This document shows positions 23,542-32,152 of a DNA stretch of 64,000 bases, piece after piece. Within the stretch, counting starts at the first letter, position 1. Each line of letters opens with the position of its first letter. The translations under genes were made by a program, and so were the position numbers. The notes beneath the pieces are model-generated. The model had not been told where the DNA came from. It did no database searches and saw only the letters and a program-made list of their open reading frames with translations. Source of the DNA: an uncultured Eubacteriales bacterium (lineage in GTDB: Bacteria; Bacillota; Clostridia; Oscillospirales; Oscillospiraceae); the NCBI GenBank assembly GCA_949296115.1, contig CASFNR010000012.1, forward strand, positions 1 to 64,000. The letters run 5' to 3'.

Positions 23542-24234
23542 TTATTCCAGAACCCAGGAGACAATGGACTGCGGGTTCTGCCAGAGACTGCCCACCCGGC
23601 AGTCCAGGCCCTGACTGCAAAGGCGCTCCGCCGTCAGGTTTCCGGCAGCGATGGTTTCCGGCGTCTCCGCCTGATTCAGCAGCACCCGATACTGTTCCAG
23701 GGGCAGTCCTCCGGCCCGGACGGCATCCCAGGCGCAGCGGTACAGAACCTCCACATCCACCGGCGTTTCCGGCCGGTCTGCCCAGGCTGGACAGAGGTCA
23801 TAGCGATGCACCTGTTGAAAAACCGGCTGTCCCAGAGCGGACAGCCCCAGCACCACCAGGCACCGTTCCGTCCGGGGGGGAATCACCGGCTCCGTCTCCC
23901 GGTGGAGCTTCAGGGGCAGGCGTTTGGCGCCGTCCGCTTCGCAGATCGTCCAGTCTGCCCAGTCAATGGCCATTTCCAGCAGCGCCGGCGTCAGACCGGA
24001 AAACTTCCCCTCTGCTGCCCGGGTTCCGGCACAGACGATGCCGGGCTGGGACAGGGCTCGTCCCAGTTCCTCTGCCTTTGGATTCACCAGCAGCTCCCGG
24101 CTCACCGGCGGGGCGACGGGGTAGATGTGGGTGGTGGTGGTGATCAGCACCCGCTGCCCGGCCAGCGCCCGGGCCAGGGTCAACATGGCGGTGGTTTTCC
24201 CTCCCCCGCCAATGATGGCAATGCAGTGCGGCAT
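23542..24234 (-). CDS. yqeC: selenium-dependent molybdenum hydroxylase accessory protein YqeC
   Basis: A 230-residue P-loop protein: 'IAIIGGGGKTTAMLTLARALAG' (Walker A, residues 5-26), 'VLITTTTHIYP', 'WTICEADGAKRLPLKLH' and 'EPVIPPRTERCLVVLGLSALGQP', the set that defines YqeC. It is a predicted nucleotide-dependent accessory factor of selenium-containing molybdenum hydroxylases. GGGAGGG precedes the ATG. It is transcribed divergently from selD with a good promoter and convergently with yqeB. Confidence 0.85.
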   Translation of the reverse strand: MPHCIAIIGGGGKTTAMLTLARALAGQRVLITTTTHIYPVAPPVSRELLVNPKAEELGRALSQPGIVCAGTRAAEGKFSGLTPALLEMAIDWADWTICEADGAKRLPLKLHRETEPVIPPRTERCLVVLGLSALGQPVFQQVHRYDLCPAWADRPETPVDVEVLYRCAWDAVRAGGLPLEQYRVLLNQAETPETIAAGNLTAERLCSQGLDCRVGSLWQNPQSIVSWVLE

Positions 24235-24266
24235 GGGGATTCCCTCCCTGTCAGATTTCTATCTGT

Positions 24267-24295
24267 AGCATATCCAAAGAATCGCCCCAGGTCAA
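24267..24295 (-). promoter_or_regulatory. sigma-A promoter of yqeC
   Basis: Minus strand TTGACC (24290-24295), 17-base spacer, TATGCT (24267-24272). Confidence 0.65.
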
Positions 24296-24307
24296 GGATT
24301 CTTTTTC

Positions 24308-24336
24308 TTGACCTTTTCCCCGGAAAGCGTTATCCT
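24308..24336 (+). promoter_or_regulatory. sigma-A promoter of the selD operon
   Basis: TTGACC (24308-24313), 17-base spacer, TATCCT (24331-24336), 41 bases before the selD ATG. Confidence 0.6.
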
Positions 24337-24358
24337 TGTAAAAGAACAACGCTTTCCG
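24321..24358. promoter_or_regulatory. perfect 11-bp inverted repeat over the selD promoter
   Basis: CGGAAAGCGTT (24321-24331) and AACGCTTTCCG (24348-24358) are exact inverse copies 16 bases apart. They span the promoter spacer, the -10 box and the expected start point. It could be a repressor operator or a 5' leader stem. Confidence 0.55.
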
Positions 24359-24377
24359 CAACAAAGGAGGAGCTGCT

Positions 24378-25424
24378 ATGGCAGAACCCATACTATTCTG
24401 CAAGGGCGGGGGCTGTACCGCCAAGCTGGGAGCCGGGGTGCTCAGCCGGATCCTGGAGCGGCTGCCCCGGGGACCGGAGGACCCGAACCTGCTCATCGGT
24501 TACGACAGCCGGGATGACGCCGCCGTGTACCAGATTGGAGAGGACCTGGCCTTCGTCCAGACCCTGGATTTCTTTCCCCCCATGATAGAGGACCCCTATG
24601 TGTTCGGCCAAATTGCCGCCGCCAATGCCCTCAGCGACATCTACGCCATGGGCGGCCAGGTAAAAACCGCCCTGAACATTGTGTGCTTTCCGGAGAATAT
24701 GGACCTGAACATTCTGGGCCGGATTCTTCAGGGAGGCAGCGAAAAGGTGATTGAAGCGGGAGGTGTGCTGGCAGGGGGCCATTCCATTGCCGATGACGGG
24801 GTGAAATACGGCCTGTCCGTCACAGGGCTGGTCCATCCCAGCCGGATGTACCCCAACAACCAGGGGCAGCCGGGGGATGCCCTGATTCTCACCAAGCCAC
24901 TGGGAGTGGGCATTATCTGCACCGCCAATCGGGTGGGTCAGGCCAGTCCGGAAGCCATGGATGCCGCCATCGCTTCTATGACCACGCTCAACAAAACCGC
25001 TTCCCAGCTGTGCCGGGACTTCCCGGTCCATGCCTGCACCGATGTCACCGGCTTTGGTTTCCTGGGGCACCTCCATGAGATGATGGACGGAAGGCTTTCC
25101 TGCCGGATTGCCGCAGACCGGGTGCCGGTATTCCCCCAGGCTCTGGAATATGCCGACGAGTTCCTGCTCACCGCCGCCGGACAGCGGAATCGCAATCATG
25201 TGGGGGACAATGTCCGATTTGACGGCGTGCCCTTCGCCATGGAGGAAGTGCTCTTCGATCCCCAGACCTCCGGCGGACTGCTCATCGCCCTGCCAACAGA
25301 AACGGCTCCCGCCCTGGAAGATGCCCTGAAGAAGGCGGGGCTGTCCGCCGCCATTGTGGGAGAAATTCTGGAAAAATCCGGGACGGAAATCCTGGTTACC
25401 ACCCAAAAGGAGATGTCATTATGA
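24378..25424 (+). CDS. selD: selenide, water dikinase (selenophosphate synthetase)
   Basis: A 348-residue SelD. The glycine-rich catalytic loop '[11 protein letters not shown]' (residues 8-18) carries the active-site Cys13, so the enzyme is the cysteine rather than the selenocysteine form. '[10 protein letters not shown]', '[17 protein letters not shown]', '[13 protein letters not shown]' and '[13 protein letters not shown]' are the AIR-synthase-like ATP-binding blocks. It makes selenophosphate from selenide and ATP. No selA or selB is visible here, and the neighbours (YedF, DUF3343, desulfurase, YqeB/C) point to use in molybdenum hydroxylases. Its stop overlaps the yedF start (ATGA). Confidence 0.93.
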   Translation: MAEPILFCKGGGCTAKLGAGVLSRILERLPRGPEDPNLLIGYDSRDDAAVYQIGEDLAFVQTLDFFPPMIEDPYVFGQIAAANALSDIYAMGGQVKTALNIVCFPENMDLNILGRILQGGSEKVIEAGGVLAGGHSIADDGVKYGLSVTGLVHPSRMYPNNQGQPGDALILTKPLGVGIICTANRVGQASPEAMDAAIASMTTLNKTASQLCRDFPVHACTDVTGFGFLGHLHEMMDGRLSCRIAADRVPVFPQALEYADEFLLTAAGQRNRNHVGDNVRFDGVPFAMEEVLFDPQTSGGLLIALPTETAPALEDALKKAGLSAAIVGEILEKSGTEILVTTQKEMSL

Positions 25425-26041
25425 TTCATGTCAACGCCATGGGGGATGCCTGCCCCATTCCTGTGGTCAAAACCAAAAATGCCATCCGGGAGCTGAATGG
25501 CTCCGGCATGGTGGAGACTCTGGTGGACAACGAAATTGCCGTACAGAACCTGACCAAAATGGCCAACCAGAAGGGATACGGGGTAACATCCGAAAAGCTG
25601 GAGCCGGGAAAATTCCGGGTGGTGATGACCATCGGGGAAGGCGCCGAGCCGGACAACACTCCCGTTGAAGAAGAAACCTGCCTGGTCACCCCCGCTGCGG
25701 GACAGAAAAAGACGGTGGTGGTGATTTCTTCCGCCCAGATGGGCTCCGGCAGCGAGGAACTGGGGTGCGCCCTGATGAAGGGATTCCTGTACGCCCTGTG
25801 CCAGCAGGACAGCCTGCCCAGCACCATTCTGTTCTACAACGGCGGCGCGGCCCTGACCTGCGAGGGTTCCGCCAGCCTGGAGGACATCCGTTCCCTCCAG
25901 GCCCAGGGGGTGGAGATTCTCACCTGCGGCACCTGTCTGAACTTCTACGGTCTGACGGAGAAGCTCCGGGTTGGTGAAGTCACCAATATGTATGTGATCT
26001 GCGAGAAGATGACCCAGGCCGACCTGATTGTCAAGCCCTGA
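25421..26041 (+). CDS. yedF: sulfurtransferase-like selenium metabolism protein YedF
   Basis: A 206-residue two-domain protein. The N-terminal TusA-like domain has the '[15 protein letters not shown]' motif (CPxP cysteine at about residue 11). The C-terminal DsrE-like domain (about 95-206) has '[17 protein letters not shown]' and the cysteine-containing '[13 protein letters not shown]'. This fusion is the selD-associated YedF, thought to carry or supply reduced selenium. It overlaps selD by four bases and is followed by DUF3343 and the desulfurase-like gene, forming one operon. Confidence 0.88.
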   Translation: MIHVNAMGDACPIPVVKTKNAIRELNGSGMVETLVDNEIAVQNLTKMANQKGYGVTSEKLEPGKFRVVMTIGEGAEPDNTPVEEETCLVTPAAGQKKTVVVISSAQMGSGSEELGCALMKGFLYALCQQDSLPSTILFYNGGAALTCEGSASLEDIRSLQAQGVEILTCGTCLNFYGLTEKLRVGEVTNMYVICEKMTQADLIVKP

Positions 26042-26051
26042 GGGTCCGAGG

Positions 26052-26288
26052 ATGCGCACGAAGAAACCGGCGCTGGTGATTACCTTTTCCACCGCCGCCG
26101 AGGCCATGAAAATGGAGAAATTCTGCCTTGCCCGGAATCTTCCCGGACGGATTATCCCAACCCCCCAGGAAATCACCGCCGGGTGCGGCCTTGCCTGGAA
26201 GGCCCCGGAGGATGCCATGTCCCTCCTCACCCGGGCCATGACCGACGGAGAAATCCATTGGGAGGATGCCCGGATTCTCGCCATCTGA
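26052..26288 (+). CDS. DUF3343 domain protein
   Basis: A 78-residue protein: 'ALVITFSTAAEAMKMEKFCLARNLPGRIIPTPQEITAGCGLAWKAP' matches DUF3343, a small domain of unknown biochemical role. Its conserved 'GCGLAW' cysteine could bind or relay sulfur or selenium. In Clostridia it is regularly sandwiched between yedF and a cysteine desulfurase-like gene, as here. The ATG at 26052 is ten bases after the yedF stop, with a weak GGGTCCGAGG ribosome site. Confidence 0.8.
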   Translation: MRTKKPALVITFSTAAEAMKMEKFCLARNLPGRIIPTPQEITAGCGLAWKAPEDAMSLLTRAMTDGEIHWEDARILAI

Positions 26289-26297
26289 GAGGAAGGA

Positions 26298-27443
26298 ATG
26301 CCCATGATCTATCTGGACAACGCCGCCACCAGTCTGCACAAGCCGCCCCAGGTAATAGAGGCGGTAGTGGAGGCTATGCAGTCCCTGGGCAACGCCGCCC
26401 GGGGCGCTCACGAAAATTCCCTGCAGGCTTCCCGGGTGATTTACGGCGCCCGGTGCAAGTTGGCGGAACTTTTCGGGTTCTCTTACCCGGAACGGGTGAT
26501 TTTCACCGCCAACGCCACGGAGTCCCTGAATGTTGCAATAAATGGGTTGTTTCAGCCGGGTGACCATGTGATTACCACGGATTTGGAGCACAACTCTGTG
26601 CTGCGGCCTTTGTACCGGCTGGAGGACGCCGGGGTGATTTCTCTGGATTTCGTTCCGGCTGACCCCCTGGGGAACCCGGATTATGCTGCTTTCGAGACGC
26701 TGCTCCGGCCCAACACCCGGGCTATTGTCACCACCCACGGCTCCAATCTCACCGGAAACCTGGTGGATCTGGAACGGGTCAGCGCCATTGCAAAATCCCA
26801 CGGGGTACTGCTGGTGGTGGACGCCTCCCAGACGGCGGGAACCATTCCCATCCGCATGGAGGAAACAGGCATCGATGTGCTTTGCTTCACGGGGCATAAG
26901 GGGCTGATGGGTCCCCAGGGGACCGGCGGGCTGTGCGTCGCACCCGGGGTGGATCTTCGTCCCTGGAAGGTGGGGGGCTCCGGCGTCCACTCCTTCAGCC
27001 ACACCCAGCCGGAGGATTACCCCACCCGGCTGGAGGCGGGCACCCTGAACGGGCACGGCATTGCCGGGCTGTCGGCGGCGGTGGATTTTCTCCTGGAAAC
27101 CGGGGTGGAGACCATTGCCCGGCAGGAAGCGGCTCTGACCCGGCGTTTTTATGACGGGGTAAAGCAAATCCCCGGCATTACGGTCTACGGCGATTTCTCC
27201 CGCCCCCAGCGCTGCGCCATTGTGTCGGTAAATGTGGGGCAGGAGGATTCCGGACAGATCGCCGACGCCCTGATGGAGGACTACGGCATTGCCGTCCGGC
27301 CCGGCGCCCACTGCGCTCCCCGGATGCACATGGCCCTGGGAACTCAAAATCAGGGCGCCGTCCGGTTCAGCTTCAACTGGTTCACAACGGAATCGGAAAT
27401 TGACGCCGCCCTCGCTGCACTGGCAGAGCTGGCGGCGCCATAG
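26298..27443 (+). CDS. cysteine desulfurase-like aminotransferase (EF2568 family)
   Basis: A 381-residue class V aminotransferase. 'MIYLDNAATSLHKPP' starts it, 'TDLEHNSVLRPLY' and 'VVDASQTAGTIPI' are PLP contacts, 'CFTGHKGLMGPQGTGG' carries the PLP lysine (about residue 201), and 'AVRPGAHCAPRMH' holds the catalytic cysteine loop. EF2568-type members sit with selD/yqeB and probably release Se or S from (seleno)cysteine for the hydroxylase cofactor rather than serving general Fe-S assembly. GAGAGGAAGG precedes the ATG. It is the last gene of the selD operon. Confidence 0.88.
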   Translation: MPMIYLDNAATSLHKPPQVIEAVVEAMQSLGNAARGAHENSLQASRVIYGARCKLAELFGFSYPERVIFTANATESLNVAINGLFQPGDHVITTDLEHNSVLRPLYRLEDAGVISLDFVPADPLGNPDYAAFETLLRPNTRAIVTTHGSNLTGNLVDLERVSAIAKSHGVLLVVDASQTAGTIPIRMEETGIDVLCFTGHKGLMGPQGTGGLCVAPGVDLRPWKVGGSGVHSFSHTQPEDYPTRLEAGTLNGHGIAGLSAAVDFLLETGVETIARQEAALTRRFYDGVKQIPGITVYGDFSRPQRCAIVSVNVGQEDSGQIADALMEDYGIAVRPGAHCAPRMHMALGTQNQGAVRFSFNWFTTESEIDAALAALAELAAP

Positions 27444-27465
27444 ATCCGGATTTTTTGCATACAGC

Positions 27466-27494
27466 AAAAGCCCACGGCGATGCCGTGGGCTTTT
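27466..27494. terminator. bidirectional terminator between the desulfurase-like gene and the glucokinase gene
   Basis: AAAAGCCCACGGC (27466-27478) pairs with GCCGTGGGCTTTT (27482-27494), GAT loop, U-tract available on both strands. Confidence 0.9.
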
Positions 27495-27511
27495 GAGGAT
27501 TCCGGATATTT

Positions 27512-28456
27512 TTAGCCGAAAGCGTCCAGGGCAAGTTTGAAAGCACCGTAGGCGCCTGCATCGTTGCCCAGAGATGCCAGCGCAAACCGGGCGCCGGCAG
27601 CGGCATGGAACACATATTTCTGGAAATAGGGGACAATGCCATCCAGCAAAATCTCTCCGGCCTTGCTGACGCCGCCGCCGATGACCACCACCTCCGGATT
27701 AACTGTACTGCACACGTTGCCCAGAAGCATGCCCATATAGTCGTAGACCTGCTCCAGAATGGCAACAGCGGCGGGGTCCCCGGATTTGGCTGCATCAAAC
27801 ACGTCTTTACAGGTGAGATTTTCCACCTGGTTCAGGGTGCTGGGCAGATCGGTGGTTTTCAGGAAGTCCCGGGCCAGCCGGACGATGCCCGTGGCGGAGC
27901 AATACTGCTCGGCACAGCCGAATTTGCCGCAGTTGCAGGGAACGGTTTCCTTGGGATTAAGCACCAGATGGCCGATCTCCGCACCGGAACCATGGGCACC
28001 ATGGAGCAGATTGCCCTCCACCACGATTCCGCCGCCCACGCCGGTCCCCAGGGTGACGAACACCATGTTTCCGCAGCCCTGGCCGCCGCCCTTCCAGAAT
28101 TCGCCCAGGGCGGCCACGTTGGCGTCGTTGCCCGCTTTCACTGGAAAACCGGTAAGGGTGCTGAGGGTATCGGAGATGTTGAACACACCCCAACCCAGGT
28201 TGACGCACTTGTTGACCACGCCCTTGGCATTTACCGGTCCGGGAACGCCGATGCCCAGACCCAGAATATCCGAATTGGGAATGCCGTGGTCGTCCAGGTA
28301 GCCGCGGATTGAGGCCGCAATGTCCGGCAGAATCCGGCTGCCGCCCTGATCGGTGTTGGTGGGAATTTCCCATTTGTCCAGCATGGCGCCGGTTTCGTCA
28401 AAATACGCAATCTTGACGGTGGTGCCGCCAAGGTCAACACCAAAGCCGTATTTCAT
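27512..28456 (-). CDS. ROK-family glucokinase
   Basis: A 314-residue ROK kinase. ATP loop 'GVDLGGTTVKIAYFDETG' (residues 6-23), 'GIGVPGPVN', 'AGNDANVAALGEFW', 'LGTGVGGGIVVEGNLLHGAHGSGAEIGH' and the zinc motif 'CNCGKFGCAEQYCS' (about residue 176). These features match the single-domain glucokinase that phosphorylates glucose to glucose 6-phosphate. GGAGGGG precedes the ATG. It is divergent from pgi, whose product acts next in the pathway. Confidence 0.88.
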   Translation of the reverse strand: MKYGFGVDLGGTTVKIAYFDETGAMLDKWEIPTNTDQGGSRILPDIAASIRGYLDDHGIPNSDILGLGIGVPGPVNAKGVVNKCVNLGWGVFNISDTLSTLTGFPVKAGNDANVAALGEFWKGGGQGCGNMVFVTLGTGVGGGIVVEGNLLHGAHGSGAEIGHLVLNPKETVPCNCGKFGCAEQYCSATGIVRLARDFLKTTDLPSTLNQVENLTCKDVFDAAKSGDPAAVAILEQVYDYMGMLLGNVCSTVNPEVVVIGGGVSKAGEILLDGIVPYFQKYVFHAAAGARFALASLGNDAGAYGAFKLALDAFG

Positions 28457-28595
28457 ATGTATACCCCTCCTGAAGAATGGATGTCTCTATTATACATATT
28501 TCCATGAAAAATACCAGAGGAAATCAAGAAAAAATCGTGATTCCCCGAAAGATGACGGGATGGGGTATGACCGGCATAAGTTTTCGCAAAAAGAC

Positions 28596-28624
28596 TTGCG
28601 TTTAACGGCGATTTGCGGTAACAT
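28596..28624 (+). promoter_or_regulatory. possible promoter of pgi
   Basis: TTGCGT (28596-28601), 17-base spacer, TAACAT (28619-28624); moderate match. Confidence 0.4.
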
Positions 28625-28673
28625 ATACATGATACATCCCCGATGCAAAAAGGAAAGGACGTGTTACTGCAAC

Positions 28674-29981
28674 ATGATTAAAGTAGATATTTCCAATGTC
28701 TGGGGGCAGATCGCCCTGCCGGATCTGCTGGCCATGGAAAAGGAAGTCTCCGCCGCTCACGAGACCCTGATGGACGGCTCCGGCGCAGGCAACGACTTTC
28801 TGGGCTGGCTGAATTTGCCTGTCCGGGAGGCAACCCAGGAAATCCGCCGGATTCAGATGTCCGCCGAAAAAATCCGCCGGGAGTCCGATGCGTTCGTTGT
28901 GATCGGCATCGGCGGCTCCTACCTGGGTCCCCGGGCTGCCATTGAGCTGCTCCAGGGCCCCAACCACAACATCGGCAAAGGCAAGGGCAATCCCCAGATC
29001 TTCTTTGCCGGCAATGGCCTGAGCACCCGGCACTGGAATGAGCTGTGCCGCCTGCTGGAGGATAAGGACTTCTCCATCGCCATCATCTCCAAGTCCGGCA
29101 CCACCACCGAGCCCGCCATCGCGACCCGGGCCCTGCGCTGGATGCTGGAGCGCAAGTACGGCACCGACGGCGCAAAGAGGCGGATCTACGCCATTACCGA
29201 CCCCTGCAAGGGCGCCCTGCGGCAGATGGCAACCGAAGAAGGCTGGGAGAGCTTCGTCATTCCCCCCAATGTGGGCGGACGGTTCTCCGTGCTCACCGCC
29301 GTGGGCCTGCTGCCTCTGGCAGTGGCGGGCATCGACATCATGGAGCTGATGAACGGCGCCATGGACGCCAAGGAAGCCTACGACCTGCGCTCCTTTGAAA
29401 ATCCCGTGTGGCAGTATGCCGCCGTGCGGAACCTGCTGTACCGCAGCGGCAAGGTCATGGAAATCTTCGAATCCTTCGAGCCGGGTTTCAAGATGTTCGG
29501 CGGCTGGTGGCAGCAGCTGTTCGGCGAGTCCGAGGGCAAGGACGGCAAGGGTATTTTCCCGGTTACTGCGGAGTTCACCGCTGATCTGCACTCCTTGGGG
29601 CAGATGATTCAGCAGGGCCAGCGCAACATCTTTGAGACCATGATCCGCTTTGATCCCCCCGCCCAGAAGTACACCATCGGCTCCGACTGGAAGAACCTGG
29701 ACGGCCTGAACTACCTGGAGGGCAAGACCCTGGACTTCGTGGATGAGAAGGCATTCCTGGGCACCCTGGCGGCCCATGTGGACGGCGGCGTGCCGGTGAT
29801 CACCGTGGACGCCGGAGAGCTGAATGACCGGAAGGTGGGCGAGCTGTTCTTCTTCCTGGAGCTGTGCTGCGGCGTTTCCGCCTACATCCTGGGGGTCAAT
29901 CCCTTCAACCAGCCCGGTGTGGAGCTGTACAAGCGCAATATGTTCCAGCTGCTGGGCAAGCCCGGATACGAGTCCAAGTAA
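28674..29981 (+). CDS. pgi: glucose-6-phosphate isomerase
   Basis: A 435-residue phosphoglucose isomerase of the short bacterial type. 'GIGGSYLGPRAAIELLQG' (about residue 78), 'IAIISKSGTTTEPAIATRAL' (about 137), the catalytic 'GGRFSVLTAVGLLPLAVAG' (about 200) and a conserved C-terminal 'NPFNQPGVELYKRNM'. It interconverts glucose 6-phosphate and fructose 6-phosphate. The start is taken at 28674 because the homologous N-terminus 'MIKVDISNVWG' begins there; the AGGAAAGG ribosome site is about 13 bases away, unusually far. Confidence 0.92.
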   Translation: MIKVDISNVWGQIALPDLLAMEKEVSAAHETLMDGSGAGNDFLGWLNLPVREATQEIRRIQMSAEKIRRESDAFVVIGIGGSYLGPRAAIELLQGPNHNIGKGKGNPQIFFAGNGLSTRHWNELCRLLEDKDFSIAIISKSGTTTEPAIATRALRWMLERKYGTDGAKRRIYAITDPCKGALRQMATEEGWESFVIPPNVGGRFSVLTAVGLLPLAVAGIDIMELMNGAMDAKEAYDLRSFENPVWQYAAVRNLLYRSGKVMEIFESFEPGFKMFGGWWQQLFGESEGKDGKGIFPVTAEFTADLHSLGQMIQQGQRNIFETMIRFDPPAQKYTIGSDWKNLDGLNYLEGKTLDFVDEKAFLGTLAAHVDGGVPVITVDAGELNDRKVGELFFFLELCCGVSAYILGVNPFNQPGVELYKRNMFQLLGKPGYESK

Positions 29982-30013
29982 GTGTCCAGATAGAAAGAAT
30001 CACAAATTAGTAG

Positions 30014-30042
30014 TTGCAAAAATATACGTTTGCTGGTAGAAT
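30014..30042 (+). promoter_or_regulatory. sigma-A promoter of the P-loop gene
   Basis: TTGCAA (30014-30019), 17-base spacer, TAGAAT (30037-30042). Confidence 0.65.
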
Positions 30043-30084
30043 GTCCATAAGCCATTATTCTGGCAAGCAAAGGAGGACTTTCCG

Positions 30085-30492
30085 ATGATTCATGTTATTA
30101 TGGGCCTGAAGGGCTCCGGCAAGACCAAGAAACTGATTGACGCCATCCATGATGCCGTCGCAGAAGCCCACGGCGATGTGGTATGCATTGAGTACGGCAG
30201 AAAGCTGACTTATGATGTTACTTATAAGGTTCGCCTGGTAGATTCCCAAGAGTACGGCATTTGCTCCCCTGAGATGCTCAAGGGTTTCCTCAGCGGTATG
30301 CATGCAGGCAACTTCGATATTACCAACGTCTTTATTGACAACCTGTACAAGACCATCGGCAGCGATACCGACGCCGCTGTGGACTTCGTAGAGTGGTGCG
30401 CCAAGTTCGCTGAAAACAACGCCATGGAGATTACCATGACCATTTCTGCGGACCCCGCTACCGCCCCCGAAGCGCTGAAGAAGTACCTGTAA
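30085..30492 (+). CDS. P-loop NTP-binding protein of unknown function
   Basis: A 135-residue protein with a clear Walker A motif at the N-terminus ('IMGLKGSGKTKKLIDAI', residues 5-21) and a possible Walker B ('ITNVFIDNLYK', about residue 75). It is too short for a full AAA+ or kinase domain. It is cytoplasmic, with no membrane segment. Homologues are common hypothetical proteins in Clostridia. AAAGGAGGA precedes the ATG. It is a single gene with its own promoter and a strong terminator, and its lysine codons are mostly AAG, as in highly expressed genes. Confidence 0.75.
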   Translation: MIHVIMGLKGSGKTKKLIDAIHDAVAEAHGDVVCIEYGRKLTYDVTYKVRLVDSQEYGICSPEMLKGFLSGMHAGNFDITNVFIDNLYKTIGSDTDAAVDFVEWCAKFAENNAMEITMTISADPATAPEALKKYL

Positions 30493-30507
30493 ATCCCAAT
30501 TGAACCC

Positions 30508-30540
30508 GCCGCCGCAGTGAAAGCTGCGGCGGCTTTTCTT
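30508..30540 (+). terminator. terminator after the P-loop gene
   Basis: GCCGCCGCAG (30508-30517) pairs with CTGCGGCGGC (30524-30533), followed by TTTTCTT. Confidence 0.85.
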
Positions 30541-30575
30541 GTGGGGACTTTTGACAAAAAAAGATAAATCGGGGC

Positions 30576-30604
30576 TTGAAATGTGATTTTTAATTCTTTA
30601 TAAT
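30576..30604 (+). promoter_or_regulatory. sigma-A promoter of the MATE gene
   Basis: TTGAAA (30576-30581), 17-base spacer, TATAAT (30599-30604), 32 bases before the ATG. Confidence 0.75.
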
Positions 30605-30636
30605 GGGGCAGAGTTGAAGATTGTTAGGAGGAGCAT

Positions 30637-32004
30637 ATGGGTACAACTACCTTGCAGGAAAATAAAATGGGCGTTATGCCGGTGGGCAAGCTGATGATCA
30701 ACATGGCGCTGCCCATGATTATCTCCATGCTGGTGCAGGCGCTGTACAACGTGGTGGACAGCATCTATGTGGCGCAGGTTTCGGAAAGCGCCGTGACCGC
30801 CCTGTCGCTGGCATTTCCTGTGCAGAATTTGCAGATCGGATTTGCCACGGGCATCGGCGTTGGCGTCAATTCCCTGCTGAGCAAAAGCCTGGGACAGAAG
30901 AACCAGGAGGAGGCCAACCGGGCTGCCGGCAACGGTATCGTGCTGATGGCAATTGTCACGGTGCTGTTCATGCTGTTCGGCATCTTCGGCGTGCGGCCTT
31001 ACTACGAGATGCAGTCCACCGTGACGGAAACGGTAGAGGGCGGCATTGCCTATACCCGGATCTGCTGCGTGGTAACCGTGGGCATCTTCATGGAGATTCT
31101 GGGCGAGCGGCTGCTGCAGTCCACGGGCCGGACCATATACACCATGATTACCCAGAGCACCGGCGCCATTATCAACATCATTCTCGACCCCATCCTGATC
31201 TTCGGCTGGCTGGGATTCCCCAGAATGGGCGTGGCCGGCGCGGCGGCGGCTACCGTATTCGGTCAGTGCGTGGCGGCGATTATGGCCCTGTATTTCAACC
31301 ACAAGTATAACCCCGAGGTGCAGTTCGCCAAAAAGTACCTGAAGCTGGAAAAGCGGACGGTATTCAACATCATGACCGTGGGTTTCCCCTCCATCGTGAT
31401 GAACGGCATCGGCTCTGTGATGAACTTCGGTATGAACCAGATTCTCCAGGGCTTCACCGAAACTGCTACCAGCGTGTTCGGCATTTACTTCAAGCTTCAG
31501 AGCTTCTTCTTCATGCCCCTGTTCGGCATCAATAACGCCACCATTTCCATCATCGCCTACAACTACGGCGCCCAGAAACCCAAGCGGATTACCGGCACCC
31601 TGAAAATTGCCTGCGCCGGCGCATTGGCGCTGATGATGACCGGATTCCTGGTGTTCCAGTTTGCTCCAGATCTGCTGCTGGGTCTGTTCAATCCCAGTCC
31701 CACCTTTCTCCAGATTGGCCGCTCTGCTCTGCGGATCATCAGCTGGAGCTTCCCCATTGCGGCTATCTGCATCGCCCTGAGCGCCAGCTTCCAGGCACTG
31801 GGCAACGGCAGCTATTCCACCATCGTTTCCCTGTGCCGGCAGATGCTGGTGCTGCTGCCGGTGGCTTATCTGCTGAGCCTTACCGGAGAGGTAAACAATG
31901 TGTGGCTGTCCTATCCCATCGCGGAAATCGTCAGCGGTGCGGCGACCCTGTTCTTCTTCCGGCGGATTTACCGGCAGAAGATCCAGCCGCTCTTTGAAAA
32001 ATAA
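30637..32004 (+). CDS. MATE family efflux transporter
   Basis: A 455-residue, twelve-helix multidrug/toxin extrusion protein. 'MINMALPMIISMLVQALYNVVDSIYVAQVSESAVTALSLAFPVQNL' is the characteristic first-lobe start; the second lobe starts near residue 235 ('RTVFNIMTVGFPSIVMNGIGSVMNFGMNQIL'), with 'PLFGINNATISIIAYNYGAQKPKRI' after it. It exports cationic compounds using an ion gradient; the substrate is unknown. TAGGAGGAG precedes the ATG. It stands alone between a promoter and a terminator. Confidence 0.9.
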   Translation: MGTTTLQENKMGVMPVGKLMINMALPMIISMLVQALYNVVDSIYVAQVSESAVTALSLAFPVQNLQIGFATGIGVGVNSLLSKSLGQKNQEEANRAAGNGIVLMAIVTVLFMLFGIFGVRPYYEMQSTVTETVEGGIAYTRICCVVTVGIFMEILGERLLQSTGRTIYTMITQSTGAIINIILDPILIFGWLGFPRMGVAGAAAATVFGQCVAAIMALYFNHKYNPEVQFAKKYLKLEKRTVFNIMTVGFPSIVMNGIGSVMNFGMNQILQGFTETATSVFGIYFKLQSFFFMPLFGINNATISIIAYNYGAQKPKRITGTLKIACAGALALMMTGFLVFQFAPDLLLGLFNPSPTFLQIGRSALRIISWSFPIAAICIALSASFQALGNGSYSTIVSLCRQMLVLLPVAYLLSLTGEVNNVWLSYPIAEIVSGAATLFFFRRIYRQKIQPLFEK

Positions 32005-32013
32005 TGCCCCAGC

Positions 32014-32047
32014 CGAAGCACGGACAACCTCCGTGCTTCGTTTTTTT
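32014..32047 (+). terminator. terminator after the MATE gene
   Basis: CGAAGCACGGA (32014-32024) pairs with TCCGTGCTTCG (32030-32040), then seven Ts. Confidence 0.9.
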
Positions 32048-32067
32048 AAACAAAAAAAGGAAGCCTA

Positions 32068-32096
32068 TTGACAAAACGGGAAAAGAAGCGTATACT
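32068..32096 (+). promoter_or_regulatory. sigma-A promoter of the metal ATPase operon
   Basis: TTGACA (32068-32073), 17-base spacer, TATACT (32091-32096). Confidence 0.85.
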
Positions 32097-32134
32097 GACA
32101 GTATCAATTGAACGATTGCTCATATGTAAAAATA
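32092..32134 (+). promoter_or_regulatory. candidate metalloregulator sites at the metal ATPase promoter
   Basis: ATACTG-A-CAGTAT (32092-32104) is a palindrome covering the -10 box. Just after it, TGAA-N6-CTCA resembles the TGAA-N6-TTCA core of ArsR/SmtB operators. No regulator gene is adjacent; the assignment is inference. Confidence 0.4.
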
Positions 32135-32152
32135 AATCAGGAGGAACCGGGT

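Noticed and set aside
23365..24585. A 406-codon plus-strand frame across yqeC
   Set aside because: It crosses the yqeB end, a terminator, yqeC antisense and the selD promoter; no domain.
28353..28673. A longer pgi reading frame starting at 28353
   Set aside because: The extension lies over the divergent glucokinase start and both promoters; homology begins at 28674.
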